DNA from: Bacillota bacterium
Lineage (GTDB): Bacteria; Bacillota; Bacilli; Paenibacillales; Paenibacillaceae
NCBI GenBank assembly: GCA_023386495.1
Contig: JAEWJS010000077.1
Span: 1-42,223, forward strand
Length of the DNA stretch: 42,223 bases
Direction: 5' to 3'
Part shown: piece by piece, positions 15,722 through 24,004 of the stretch
Layout of the letters: every line of letters begins with the position of its first letter
How positions within the stretch are numbered: position 1 is the first letter of the stretch
Made by a program: the position numbers and the translations under genes
Notes under the pieces: generated by a model
Database searches by the model: none
Told to the model about the DNA's origin: nothing
Seen by the model: only the letters and a program-made list of their open reading frames with translations

Positions 15722-16321
15722 ATGACAGAATCGGTGAAGCGCACAGCGGAAATCGCCCGCAAGACCAATGAAACGGACATTAAGCTGAGCTTCGCGCTAG
15801 ACGGCACGGGCCAGACGTCGATCGAGACCGACGTGCCGTTCCTGAACCACATGCTGGACCTGTTCACGAAGCACGGCCAATTCGACCTCAAGGTCGATGC
15901 GCGCGGCGACGTCGACATCGACGACCACCACACGGTCGAAGATATCGGCATCTGCCTCGGCCACACGATTCGCGAGGCGCTCGGCGACAAGCGCGGCATC
16001 AAGCGCTATGCCAGCGTGTTCATCCCGATGGACGAGGCGCTCGCGCAGGTCATCATCGACGTGAGCAACCGACCGCACTTCGAATACCGCGCGGAATATC
16101 CGGCGCAGACGGTCGGCAGCTTCCATACGGAGATGGTGGAAGAATTCCTCTGGAAGCTCGCGCTCGAGGCGCGGATTACGCTGCACGTCATCGTGCACTA
16201 CGGCCGCAACACGCACCACATGATTGAAGCGGTGTTCAAGGCGCTTGGCCGCGCGCTCGACGAAGCGACGAGCATCGATCCGCGCGTACAAGGCGTGCCT
16301 TCGACGAAGGGCGTGCTCTAG
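15722..16321 (+). CDS. hisB: Imidazoleglycerol-phosphate dehydratase
   Basis: HisB dehydrates imidazole glycerol phosphate to imidazole acetol phosphate, a manganese enzyme. The 199-residue monofunctional protein has the repeated metal-binding His motifs: NHMLDLFTKHG (~44-54), DDHHTVEDIGICLG (~64-77), and HMIEAVFKALGRAL (~167-180). There is no phosphatase domain, in keeping with a separate HisJ. RBS AAGAAGG precedes ATG; hisH starts one base after the stop. Confidence 0.97.
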   Translation: MTESVKRTAEIARKTNETDIKLSFALDGTGQTSIETDVPFLNHMLDLFTKHGQFDLKVDARGDVDIDDHHTVEDIGICLGHTIREALGDKRGIKRYASVFIPMDEALAQVIIDVSNRPHFEYRAEYPAQTVGSFHTEMVEEFLWKLALEARITLHVIVHYGRNTHHMIEAVFKALGRALDEATSIDPRVQGVPSTKGVL

Positions 16322-16322
16322 C

Positions 16323-16952
16323 ATGATCGCGATCATCGACTACGGCATGGGCAACCTCCACAGCGTATCGAAGGCAGTGGAACGGCTCGGCTTCGAAGCG
16401 GTGCTGACCTCCGATTCGCGCACGATACTTGAGGCGGAAGGCGCGATCCTGCCCGGCGTGGGCGCCTTCGGCGACGCGATGCAGAATCTGCGCAACACGG
16501 GGCTGGACGAAGTGACGCGCTACTATGCGCAGTCCGGCAAGCCGCTGCTGGGCATCTGCCTCGGCATGCAGTTGCTCTTCGAGGAGAGCGAAGAATTCGG
16601 GCCGGCGGAAGGGCTCGGCCTGCTGCCAGGCAGAGTCGAACGCTTCCGCGGCAGCTTCAAGATCCCGCACATGGGCTGGAACCGGCTCGAATTCCGCCAG
16701 CCGAGCCCGCTATTCGAAGGGCTGCAGCAGGAGCACGCGTACTTCGTCCACTCCTTCCACGCGCTTCCGGAGCGAGAAGAAGATCTGCTTGCCGTGACCG
16801 ACTATAACGGACCGGTGACGGCGATCGTCGGACGCGGCCAATTGTTCGGCATGCAGTTCCATCCCGAGAAGAGCGGCGATACCGGCATGGCGCTGCTGCG
16901 TAATTTCCTTACCTTGACCGGCAGCCGCCAGAAGGCTGAGGCTGAGGCCTAG
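16323..16952 (+). CDS. hisH: Imidazole glycerol phosphate synthase, glutaminase subunit
   Basis: HisH is the class I glutamine amidotransferase that supplies ammonia to HisF. The 209-residue protein has the nucleophile in PLLGICLGMQLLFEES (Cys79) and the His-Glu pair in MQFHPEKS (~178-185). The ATG is 1 nt beyond the hisB stop with AAGGGCG in the hisB end. hisA normally follows hisH, but only 30 nt separate hisH from hisF here. Confidence 0.97.
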   Translation: MIAIIDYGMGNLHSVSKAVERLGFEAVLTSDSRTILEAEGAILPGVGAFGDAMQNLRNTGLDEVTRYYAQSGKPLLGICLGMQLLFEESEEFGPAEGLGLLPGRVERFRGSFKIPHMGWNRLEFRQPSPLFEGLQQEHAYFVHSFHALPEREEDLLAVTDYNGPVTAIVGRGQLFGMQFHPEKSGDTGMALLRNFLTLTGSRQKAEAEA

Positions 16953-16982
16953 GCCAAGCAGGACGAGAGGAGCTAGAACGAT

Positions 16983-17741
16983 ATGTTGGCTAAACGAATC
17001 ATTCCATGTCTCGACGTGAAGGACGGCCGAGTCGTCAAGGGCGTCAACTTCGTGAACTTGCGCGACGCCGGCGATCCGGTCGAGCTGGCGGCTACGTACG
17101 ACCGCGAAGGCGCGGACGAGCTTGTCTTCCTCGACATCTCGGCTTCCCACGAGGGAAGGGCGACGATGGTCGAGGTCGTGCGCCAGACGGCGGGCGAGAT
17201 CACGATTCCGTTCACGGTCGGCGGCGGCATCGGGCATGTCGACGACATGAAGCGGCTGCTCCGCGCGGGCGCGGACAAAATCGGGATCAACACGGCGGCA
17301 ATCCGGAGCCCGGAGCTCGTCTCCGAGGGCTCGCGCAAGTTCGGCGCGCAGTGCATCGTGGTAGCGATCGACGCGAAGTTCAATCCGGCATGGGGCGAAT
17401 GGGAAGTATATACGCACGGCGGACGCAACGCGACGGGCATCAAGGCGCTGGAATGGGCCAAGAAGGTCGAATCGCTGGGCGCGGGCGAACTGCTGCTCAC
17501 GAGCATGGATGCGGACGGCACGAAGGACGGCTTCGACGTGAAGCTGACGCGGGCGGTATCGGATCTCGTGTCGATCCCGGTTATCGCTTCGGGCGGCGCG
17601 GGCAAGGTCGAGCATTTCCACGACGTATTCGAACAAGGGCGTGCCGATGCAGGGCTGGCGGCGACGATTTTTCACTATAAAGAGATGACGATCGGCGAGG
17701 TCAAGAGCGACCTGCGCAGCAAAGGAGTGGAAGTACGATGA
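16983..17741 (+). CDS. hisF: Imidazole glycerol phosphate synthase, cyclase subunit
   Basis: HisF is the (beta/alpha)8 barrel that makes imidazole glycerol phosphate and AICAR from PRFAR and ammonia. The 252-residue chain starts with LAKRIIPCLDVKDGRVVKG (catalytic Asp11) and contains IVVAIDAKFN (Asp ~130). The phosphate-binding GGI and SGGAGK loops are present. It is clearly HisF and not HisA, whose N-terminus differs. RBS GAGGAG precedes the ATG, and the end overlaps hisIE by ATGA. Confidence 0.97.
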   Translation: MLAKRIIPCLDVKDGRVVKGVNFVNLRDAGDPVELAATYDREGADELVFLDISASHEGRATMVEVVRQTAGEITIPFTVGGGIGHVDDMKRLLRAGADKIGINTAAIRSPELVSEGSRKFGAQCIVVAIDAKFNPAWGEWEVYTHGGRNATGIKALEWAKKVESLGAGELLLTSMDADGTKDGFDVKLTRAVSDLVSIPVIASGGAGKVEHFHDVFEQGRADAGLAATIFHYKEMTIGEVKSDLRSKGVEVR

Positions 17742-18415
17742 GCCTGTTACCGGAGGGCTTGGCCGAACAGATCCGCTGGGACAGCGCAGGGCTGGTCCCG
17801 GCTGTCGTGCAGGATGCGGCCAGCAAGGAAGTGCTGATGTTGGCCTATATGAATCGGGAGTCGCTGGCGCGATCGATCTCGAGCGGGGAGACCTGGTACT
17901 GGAGCCGCTCGCGTAATGAGCTATGGCATAAGGGCGCGACAAGCGGCCATACGCAGCGCATTCGCTCGATCGCTTACGACTGCGACGGCGACACGCTGCT
18001 CGTGCGCGTCGACCAGAAGGGTCCGGCCTGCCATACGGGCCGTTACAGCTGCTTCTTCAACGACGTGCCGCTCGAGGGCGGCGATGAGGCGGCAGAGACG
18101 TCGCCGGATCGCTTCCGGATGCTGAGCGAGCTCGAGGCGATTATCGCGAAGCGCTACGCGGAGCGTCCGGAGGGAACGTATACCTCCTACTTGTTCGAGA
18201 AGGGCGTCGACAAGATTCTGAAGAAAATCGGCGAGGAAGCGGCAGAGGTCATTATCGCGTCGAAAAATCAGGACAATGTCGAGCTTCGCAATGAAGCGGC
18301 GGATCTGCTGTTCCATCTGATGGTGCTGCTGCGTGAGCGCGGGCTGTCGATCGACGAGATCATGGAAGAGCTCGGACGCCGGCATAACAAGCCGACCACG
18401 AACAAGATGCGCTAG
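17738..18415 (+). CDS. hisI: Bifunctional phosphoribosyl-AMP cyclohydrolase / phosphoribosyl-ATP pyrophosphatase
   Basis: HisIE carries out steps two and three of histidine synthesis. The N-terminal HisI domain (~1-120) has the metal ligands in DCDGDTLLV and the Cys residues of GPACHTGRYSCFF. The C-terminal HisE domain (~130-225) has the EEAAEVIIASKNQ and RNEAADLLFHLMVLL helices of the MazG-like fold. The total of 225 aa is typical for the fused form. It overlaps hisF by 4 nt. Confidence 0.96.
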   Translation: MSLLPEGLAEQIRWDSAGLVPAVVQDAASKEVLMLAYMNRESLARSISSGETWYWSRSRNELWHKGATSGHTQRIRSIAYDCDGDTLLVRVDQKGPACHTGRYSCFFNDVPLEGGDEAAETSPDRFRMLSELEAIIAKRYAERPEGTYTSYLFEKGVDKILKKIGEEAAEVIIASKNQDNVELRNEAADLLFHLMVLLRERGLSIDEIMEELGRRHNKPTTNKMR

Positions 18416-18429
18416 GGGAGGATTAGCGA

Positions 18430-19236
18430 ATGTTAATCGATTACCATACGCATCATGTCCGCTGCGGCCATGCGGTCGGCTCGCTGGAAGAATACGTGCA
18501 GAAGGGGATTGCCCTCGGATTCCGCCAGATCGGCCTCTCCGACCACATGCCGCTTCTGCATGTCGACCCGGCGACGTATTATCCTGAGATGGCCATGCCG
18601 ATGGAGGAGCTGCCGCGTTACGCGGAAGAAGCCTTCGAGCTGAAGGCGAAGTACGCCGGCCGCATCGACGTGCGCGTCGGGCTGGAAGGCGATTATATCG
18701 AAGGCTATGAGGAGAAGATTCAGCGCATCGTGACCGATTACCCGTGGGATTACGTGATCGGCTCGGTGCATTTTCTCGGAGAGTGGGACATTAGCGACTT
18801 CCGCCAGACGGCCGGTTGGGACACGCGCGACAAAATGGCCGTCTACGAACAGTACTACGATGCGGTATGCAAGGCAGCGGCGACCGGCTTCTACGATTAC
18901 ATCGGCCATATCGACGTGATCAAGCGATTCGGGTATAAGCCGGAGGGCGACGTGACTCATCTGGAAAATCGTGCGCTCGAGGCGGTGGCGGACAACGGGC
19001 TGGCGATCGAGCTCAATGCTTCCGGCCTGCGCATGCCGTGCAAGGAGATGTTCCCGTCCCGCCGCATGCTGGACTATGCCCGCGAGCTCGGCATTCCGCT
19101 GACGATCGGATCGGATGCGCATCAGCCCGAGCGGCTCGGCCAATACCTCGAGGAAGCGCGTGCCCTGCTGAAGGCGGCCGGGTTCGCGCAGCTTGCCACG
19201 TTCGAGGGGCGCGTACGGAAAATGGTCGATTTTTGA
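18430..19236 (+). CDS. hisJ: Histidinol-phosphatase, PHP type
   Basis: This PHP-superfamily phosphatase would convert histidinol phosphate to histidinol, completing the reactions that HisB lacks. The 268-residue protein has the metal-binding motifs DYHTHHVRCGHA (residues 3-14), GLEGDYIEGYE, GSVHFLG (~113-119), and GSDAHQPERLG (~225-235). It is the last his gene, 14 nt after hisIE, with GGAGGATTAGCG as RBS. B. subtilis keeps hisJ elsewhere, so the inclusion here is a lineage-specific arrangement. Confidence 0.93.
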   Translation: MLIDYHTHHVRCGHAVGSLEEYVQKGIALGFRQIGLSDHMPLLHVDPATYYPEMAMPMEELPRYAEEAFELKAKYAGRIDVRVGLEGDYIEGYEEKIQRIVTDYPWDYVIGSVHFLGEWDISDFRQTAGWDTRDKMAVYEQYYDAVCKAAATGFYDYIGHIDVIKRFGYKPEGDVTHLENRALEAVADNGLAIELNASGLRMPCKEMFPSRRMLDYARELGIPLTIGSDAHQPERLGQYLEEARALLKAAGFAQLATFEGRVRKMVDF

Positions 19237-19260
19237 AATATGATCAATACCATGTATAAT
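19233..19260 (+). promoter_or_regulatory. Promoter for the prs paralogue
   Basis: TTGAAA (19233-19238, overlapping the hisJ stop) and TATAAT (19255-19260) are spaced by 16 nt. The next gene starts 68 nt downstream, so it can be expressed independently of the his operon. Confidence 0.75.
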
Positions 19261-19327
19261 GAAACTGTCGAATATTTGAAACGGCTTACGGCAATCCCGT
19301 CTGTCCACCACGTTCCAGGAGGGTATC

Positions 19328-20278
19328 ATGTTCAGCGATAAGATGCGTATTTTCTCGGGTTCGTCGAACCCGCTGCTGGCCGAACGCATATGCGATCAGA
19401 TAGGCGTCGCGCTCGGCAAACTCAAGGTGTCGCGCTTCAAGAGCGGCGAAGTCTATGTGCACTACGAGGAATCGATTCGGAACTGCGATGTCTTCTTGGT
19501 TCAATCGTTCTCGCATCCGATCAACGAGCATTTTGTCGAGCTGCTGGTCATGATCGATGCAGCGAAGCGTGCCTCCGCCCGGACGATCAACATCATCGTG
19601 CCTTACTACGGCTACGCGCGCCAAGAACGCAAGGCTGCGCCCCGCGAGCCGATCTCCGCGAAAATGGTCGCAGACGTGCTGACGACCGTCGGCGCGGACC
19701 GCATCATTACGCTCGACTTGCATGCGCCGGCCATCCAGGGCTTCTTCAACATCCCGGTCGATCACCTGACCGCGCTGGATCTGCTGAGCGACTACCTGAA
19801 GTCGAAGAACATCAAGAATCCGATCGTCGTGTCCCCGGATGCCGGACGCGCCTCGACGGCCGAGAAGCTGGCGAACTACCTGAATGCCCCGTTCGCGATC
19901 ATGATCAAGAAGCGCCCTGCGCATAACGAATCCGTGATCACGCACGTGATCGGCGACGTTGAGGGTCAGACGCCGATCATCATCGAAGACCTGATCGATA
20001 CGGGCACGACGATCGTGAACGTCGTGGAGAGCCTGAAGGAGCGCGGCACGGAGGACATCTATGTCTGCGCGACGCATCCGCTGTTCTCGGGCCCCGCGAT
20101 TCAACGGCTGGACCACCCGAACATCAAGGAAGTCGTCGTTACCGACTCGATCTTCCTGCCGGAGCTGTCCTCCTCGCGCTTCAAGGTCATCTCGGTAGCG
20201 CCGATGCTGGCCGAGGCGACGCGGATCATCCTGCAGGGCGGCTCGATCAGCACGCTGTTCAAGAACGCCGGCGTCTAA
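19328..20278 (+). CDS. prs: Ribose-phosphate pyrophosphokinase paralogue
   Basis: Phosphoribosylpyrophosphate synthetase family, 316 aa: FSGSSNPLLAERI at the start, NIIVPYYGYARQERKA (the ATP site, ~93-108), DLHAPAIQGFF (~135), VVSPDAGR and the PRPP loop EDLIDTGTTI (~219-228). Compared with canonical bacterial Prs (DDIIDTAGT, SPDHGG, DKRRP) these loops are diverged: EDLIDTGTT, SPDAGR, KKRPAHN. It is thus probably a second copy, perhaps dedicated to PRPP supply for HisG. It has its own promoter behind hisJ. Whether it is fully active cannot be told from sequence. Confidence 0.85.
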   Translation: MFSDKMRIFSGSSNPLLAERICDQIGVALGKLKVSRFKSGEVYVHYEESIRNCDVFLVQSFSHPINEHFVELLVMIDAAKRASARTINIIVPYYGYARQERKAAPREPISAKMVADVLTTVGADRIITLDLHAPAIQGFFNIPVDHLTALDLLSDYLKSKNIKNPIVVSPDAGRASTAEKLANYLNAPFAIMIKKRPAHNESVITHVIGDVEGQTPIIIEDLIDTGTTIVNVVESLKERGTEDIYVCATHPLFSGPAIQRLDHPNIKEVVVTDSIFLPELSSSRFKVISVAPMLAEATRIILQGGSISTLFKNAGV

Positions 20279-20361
20279 TTCCGCCCCTTCTCCGCATAGA
20301 ATGGGAGGATGGAGTCCGCGCGGCTGACAACCTTTGTGCATGTCGGCGGGTGACGGGCATG

Positions 20362-20370
20362 TGGTATAAT
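20362..20370 (+). promoter_or_regulatory. Extended -10 promoter of the TPR gene
   Basis: TGG-TATAAT is an extended -10 element 37 nt upstream of the start codon; no good -35 box is present, as often with extended -10 promoters. Confidence 0.6.
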
Positions 20371-20406
20371 CGAGAGCATAATCGATGTACGGGAGGTGCC
20401 TTACGA

Positions 20407-22161
20407 ATGAAAGAGAAGAAACAGGCGGCAGCAAGCAGCGGCAGCACGAAGATCATCCCTATCAAGCTCGATGCCACGTTTTTCTTCGAACGCGCGGTCC
20501 GTTCGCTGGATCGGTATCATTACGATAAGGCACTGAAATATTTTCGCCGCGCCGTCGAGTACGAGCCGGATAACCCGGTCAACCATTGCAACATGGCTGG
20601 CATTCTGTCGGAAATGGGCAATTACGAGGAATCCAACAAGATTCTGCGCTGGGTTGTCGACGAGCTGGATCCGACCATGACGGAGTGTCACTTCTACATG
20701 GCGAACAATTTTGCCAACATGGAGATGTACGAGGCGGCAGAGGATGCGCTTGTCCAATACCTCGAAGAGGATGCCGACGGGCAGTTCCTCGACGAAGCGG
20801 AAGAGATGATGGATCTGCTCCATTATGAGCTGGAGCGTCCGACCAAGCAGGCGAACATCAAGTCGCGCGAAGGGTTCCAGGATCATGACCGCGCGCGGAC
20901 GCTGCTCGAGGAGGGCAAGTTCGCCCAAGCGGTACGTATCTTGCAACGAATCGTTGCGAAGTACCCGGACTTCATGGCGGCCCGCAATAATCTTGCATTA
21001 GCTTATTACTACATGGGCGTGTTCGATCGCGCGATGGATACGATCGGCGAGGTGCTGGAGCTGGAGCCGGGCAACATGCATGGCCTCTGCAACCTGGCGA
21101 TCTTCCATCAGCATGCCGGCGAGAAGCAGAAGCTGGCGCCGCTCTTGGATCTGCTCAAGAAGACCGTGCCGTTCCAGCAGGAGCATGTGTTCAAGCTGGC
21201 TACGACGATGGGCATTCTGGGCGAGCATGAGACGGCTCACCGGCATTTCCAACGGCTCTTGAAGGAGCTGCCGGCACAGCAGGACCCTTGCCTGTACCAT
21301 TACGCTGCCGTTGCAGCCTGCAATATCGGCATGTATGGAGAAGCGGAACGGTTATGGAAGCTAGCGGTGAAGCTGGATGTGGAGTCCGGCATCGCGGCTT
21401 ATTATCTGGAGCAGCTGGACAGCATTCGGTCGGGCAGCAGTCCGTCGCCGTCGAGCTATCACTATCATCTTCCCTTCGAAGAGCAGTTCCGCCACCTGGA
21501 TAAGAACGCCGGCAGCTTCCCGGAGCAGCTGAAGCGCGATCCGCTGGTGCGGTCCTCGTTCTTCTGGGCGCTGCGTCACGGCGATCGGAACACGAAGCTG
21601 CAGGTCATCCAAGCGCTGGGCATGCTCGCGGATGAAGAGGTACAGGCTGCGCTGACCGAATTCCTGGTGCAGCCGGACGAAGACGATTATCTGAAGCGCA
21701 TCGCGATCTTCGTCTTGCGCGGAATCGGCGTGACCGAACCGCTCTCGGCGGTCATCGACGGCAAGGAGACCTTGATCGAGCAGAACCGTATGCCGTCGCG
21801 CTTGCCGGTATGGGAAGAACGCTGGCAGCAGGTCGTGGAGACGGCGCTGACGCGGATGCAGAACCGCTACGACATGGTGCAGCAGCATGATCTGCTGACG
21901 CTATGGGTAGAATTTTTAAGTAGGCTGTACCCGGAGACACCCGCCATTCGCAAGCCGGAGAGCTGGGCGGCGGCGCTGGAGTATCTGACAGCCAAGATGC
22001 ATAGGCGCACCATCACGTATCAAGAGGTAGCAACCCGATATGGCGTATCGGCGGCAACCGTCAGCAAGAGCGTGAAATGGATCGACGAGGTGTGCGGCAT
22101 TCGGGAGAAGATGGAGACGATCTTCCCGGCGCTCGACGGATTGGACCGTGAGAACGGGTAA
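20407..22161 (+). CDS. TPR-repeat protein with C-terminal HTH (YvcD-like)
   Basis: The 584-residue protein contains several tetratricopeptide repeats in its first half: AVRSLDRYHYDKALKYFRRAVEYEPDN, then ARTLLEEGKFAQAVRILQ and YYYMGVFDRAMDTIGEVLELEPGN. The middle is a helical region with HEAT-like segments (VIQALGMLADEEVQAALTEFL). An HTH TYQEVATRYGVSAATVSKSVKWID lies near residues 537-560. B. subtilis has the TPR gene yvcD between the his operon and trxB, matching this place. Its role is unknown; the HTH hints at DNA binding or scaffolding. The start at 20407 follows GGGAGGTG. Confidence 0.82.
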   Translation: MKEKKQAAASSGSTKIIPIKLDATFFFERAVRSLDRYHYDKALKYFRRAVEYEPDNPVNHCNMAGILSEMGNYEESNKILRWVVDELDPTMTECHFYMANNFANMEMYEAAEDALVQYLEEDADGQFLDEAEEMMDLLHYELERPTKQANIKSREGFQDHDRARTLLEEGKFAQAVRILQRIVAKYPDFMAARNNLALAYYYMGVFDRAMDTIGEVLELEPGNMHGLCNLAIFHQHAGEKQKLAPLLDLLKKTVPFQQEHVFKLATTMGILGEHETAHRHFQRLLKELPAQQDPCLYHYAAVAACNIGMYGEAERLWKLAVKLDVESGIAAYYLEQLDSIRSGSSPSPSSYHYHLPFEEQFRHLDKNAGSFPEQLKRDPLVRSSFFWALRHGDRNTKLQVIQALGMLADEEVQAALTEFLVQPDEDDYLKRIAIFVLRGIGVTEPLSAVIDGKETLIEQNRMPSRLPVWEERWQQVVETALTRMQNRYDMVQQHDLLTLWVEFLSRLYPETPAIRKPESWAAALEYLTAKMHRRTITYQEVATRYGVSAATVSKSVKWIDEVCGIREKMETIFPALDGLDRENG

Positions 22162-22192
22162 ATAGATTATGTAGGTGTAGGAGGGAAACAGT

Positions 22193-23149
22193 ATGGCGAT
22201 GTACAAATCCATAATTATCGGAACGGGCCCCGCAGGCCTGACGGCCGCGATCTACTTGGCTCGCGCGAACATGAATCCGCTGGTCATCGAAGGACCGGAA
22301 CCAGGCGGGCAGTTGACGACGACGACCGAGGTGGAGAACTTCCCGGGCTTCCCGGAAGGCATCATGGGTCCTGACCTGATGACGAACATGCGCAAGCAAG
22401 CCGAGCGCTTCGGTGCCGAGTTCAAGACGGGCTGGGTGAACAGCGTCGACCTGTCGAAGCGTCCTTTCACGCTTCAGGTCGAAGGCTTCGCGGAGCCGCT
22501 CGTGGCGGAATCCCTCATCATCTCGACAGGCGCATCCGCCAAGTACCTCGGCATTAGCGGCGAGAAGGAGAATGTCGGACGCGGCGTCAGCACGTGCGCG
22601 ACCTGCGACGGCTTCTTTTTCCGCGGCAAAAAGATCGTCGTGGTCGGCGGCGGCGATTCGGCGATGGAGGAAGCGAACTTCTTGACGCGCTTCGCGACGG
22701 AGGTTCGCCTCGTGCATCGCCGGGACGAGCTTCGCGCATCGAAGATCATGCAGGACCGCGCGCGCGAGAACGAGAAGATCAGCTGGCAGCTGAACCGTAC
22801 GCCTGTTGAGGTTGTGGCAAGCGGTATGGGCGTTACTGGGCTGAAGGTGAAGAACAACGAGACCGGCGAAGAAGAGATCATCGAGACGGACGGCGTGTTC
22901 GTGGCGATCGGCCATACGCCGAACACGAAGTTCCTCGGCGGCCAGATCGAGACTGACGAGACCGGCTACATTCTCGTGAAGCCGGGCACGACGGAGACGA
23001 ACGTACCGGGCGTGTTCGCTTGCGGCGACGTGCAGGACCAGAAGTACCGCCAAGCGATTACCGCTGCGGGCAGCGGCTGCATGGCGGCGCTGGATTGCGA
23101 GAAGTTCTTGGAAGGGAACATCGTGCACGACTGGAGCCAATCGCTGTAA
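22193..23149 (+). CDS. trxB: Thioredoxin reductase
   Basis: NADPH-dependent flavoprotein that reduces thioredoxin. The 318-residue chain has an N-terminal FAD-binding GTGPAGLTAAIYLARA, the redox-active CATC in STCATCDGFFF (~137-142), the NADPH-binding VVGGGDSAMEEANFL (~153-167) and the C-terminal FAD motif GVFACGDVQDQKYRQ. The RBS GGAGGGAAA precedes ATG. It is 31 nt after the TPR gene. Confidence 0.97.
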   Translation: MAMYKSIIIGTGPAGLTAAIYLARANMNPLVIEGPEPGGQLTTTTEVENFPGFPEGIMGPDLMTNMRKQAERFGAEFKTGWVNSVDLSKRPFTLQVEGFAEPLVAESLIISTGASAKYLGISGEKENVGRGVSTCATCDGFFFRGKKIVVVGGGDSAMEEANFLTRFATEVRLVHRRDELRASKIMQDRARENEKISWQLNRTPVEVVASGMGVTGLKVKNNETGEEEIIETDGVFVAIGHTPNTKFLGGQIETDETGYILVKPGTTETNVPGVFACGDVQDQKYRQAITAAGSGCMAALDCEKFLEGNIVHDWSQSL

Positions 23150-23188
23150 GGCATTGAATAGTGCAGGTTGAAGACCTGCATGGGAGGG

Positions 23189-23219
23189 GCGCGGTGCGAC
23201 GAGCATCGCGCTTCTTTTT
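23189..23219 (+). terminator. Terminator after trxB
   Basis: GCGCGGTGC and GCATCGCGC (one G-U pair) form a stem with a GACGA loop, followed by TTCTTTTT. A smaller stem TGCAGGT/ACCTGCA precedes it. Confidence 0.8.
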
Positions 23220-23933
23220 CGTTGTTGGCTGCTTGGAGGATGACCGACTGAAGAACGAGGAGGCGATCAGGAGAGTGGATGCTGCTGCAGTTCGAATTCG
23301 GCTGGAATCGTATCTATTGCACGCCGTGAACCGAAATCTGGCCTCCCGCCCAATTGCTGAGCGCAAATCGTCGGACGGATCGCCAAGCGCCAAGCGCCGA
23401 GCGTCGAGCGTCGAGCGTCCATCTCAGAGCTATGGGTCAATGGGCGATTAGCGAAGCAATTGCGCTGCTAAGGAATATGCATGCGCTAATTTCGGGTCCT
23501 ATCGCTCATCCTAAGCGATTAAGGGATAGAATGCGCTAAATAGCGCACAACGCTTCGCAAATTAGCGATCTTAAGCCATATATGGCATCCAGATGGGGCG
23601 AAGCCCTTGAATTAGCGCATGCGTGTGCGTTAGCAGCGCAAAAGCTTCGCTATTGCATGTGAGCCGTCTGCCTGCACACGTTCTCATCATGATCGACGGT
23701 CTCCACATCACACTACAGGCAATGTACCGCCAACCCCGCCAACCCCGCCAACCCCGCCAACCCCAGCCAGCCTGGTCAATCCTAACTAATCCGAACGACA
23801 TCTGCATCGCTCCTTCAGCTGACGATGATCTTCGGTCGCTGCGGCCATGGATCGCGAAGTGACGCGGGCGATCGACCGATTCGCGAGGCGCAACTACCGT
23901 CTGAATCCCTGATTCTGGCGGGCTCAACCGTCC

Positions 23934-23962
23934 TTGACCTATAAGTAGCGTTCGCTTATAGT
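23934..23962 (+). promoter_or_regulatory. glk promoter with overlapping palindrome
   Basis: TTGACC (23934-23939) and TATAGT (23957-23962) are 17 nt apart. CTATAAG (23939-23945) and CTTATAG (23955-23961) form a perfect 7-bp inverted repeat filling the spacer and covering most of the -10, so it is placed to act as an operator. The regulator is unknown. Confidence 0.65.
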
Positions 23963-24004
23963 GGGTACAGAAGCAGTTAACATTGTGATCGAGGTGGCCT
24001 AGTG

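Larger units (their letters stand above)
23150..24004 (+). repeat. 855-bp gene-free, repeat-rich trxB-glk interval
   Basis: No convincing gene is present. Besides the trxB terminator it holds five 7-nt units of the form GYCRAGC (23382-23416), a 204-bp element with 43-nt inverted arms (23449-23491 and 23610-23652, 37 of 43 positions identical) around a core with the perfect hairpin TGCGCTA-AA-TAGCGCA (23532-23547), and four exact 9-nt units GCCAACCCC (23729-23764). The glk promoter closes it. The arm sequence (TAGCGAAGC ... TGCGCTGCTAA ... GCATGCGCTAATT) suggests a non-coding mobile palindromic element. Confidence 0.7.

Noticed and set aside
23161..23451. 96-codon ORF after trxB
   Set aside because: It runs through the trxB terminator and heptamer repeats, and has no RBS or recognisable domain.
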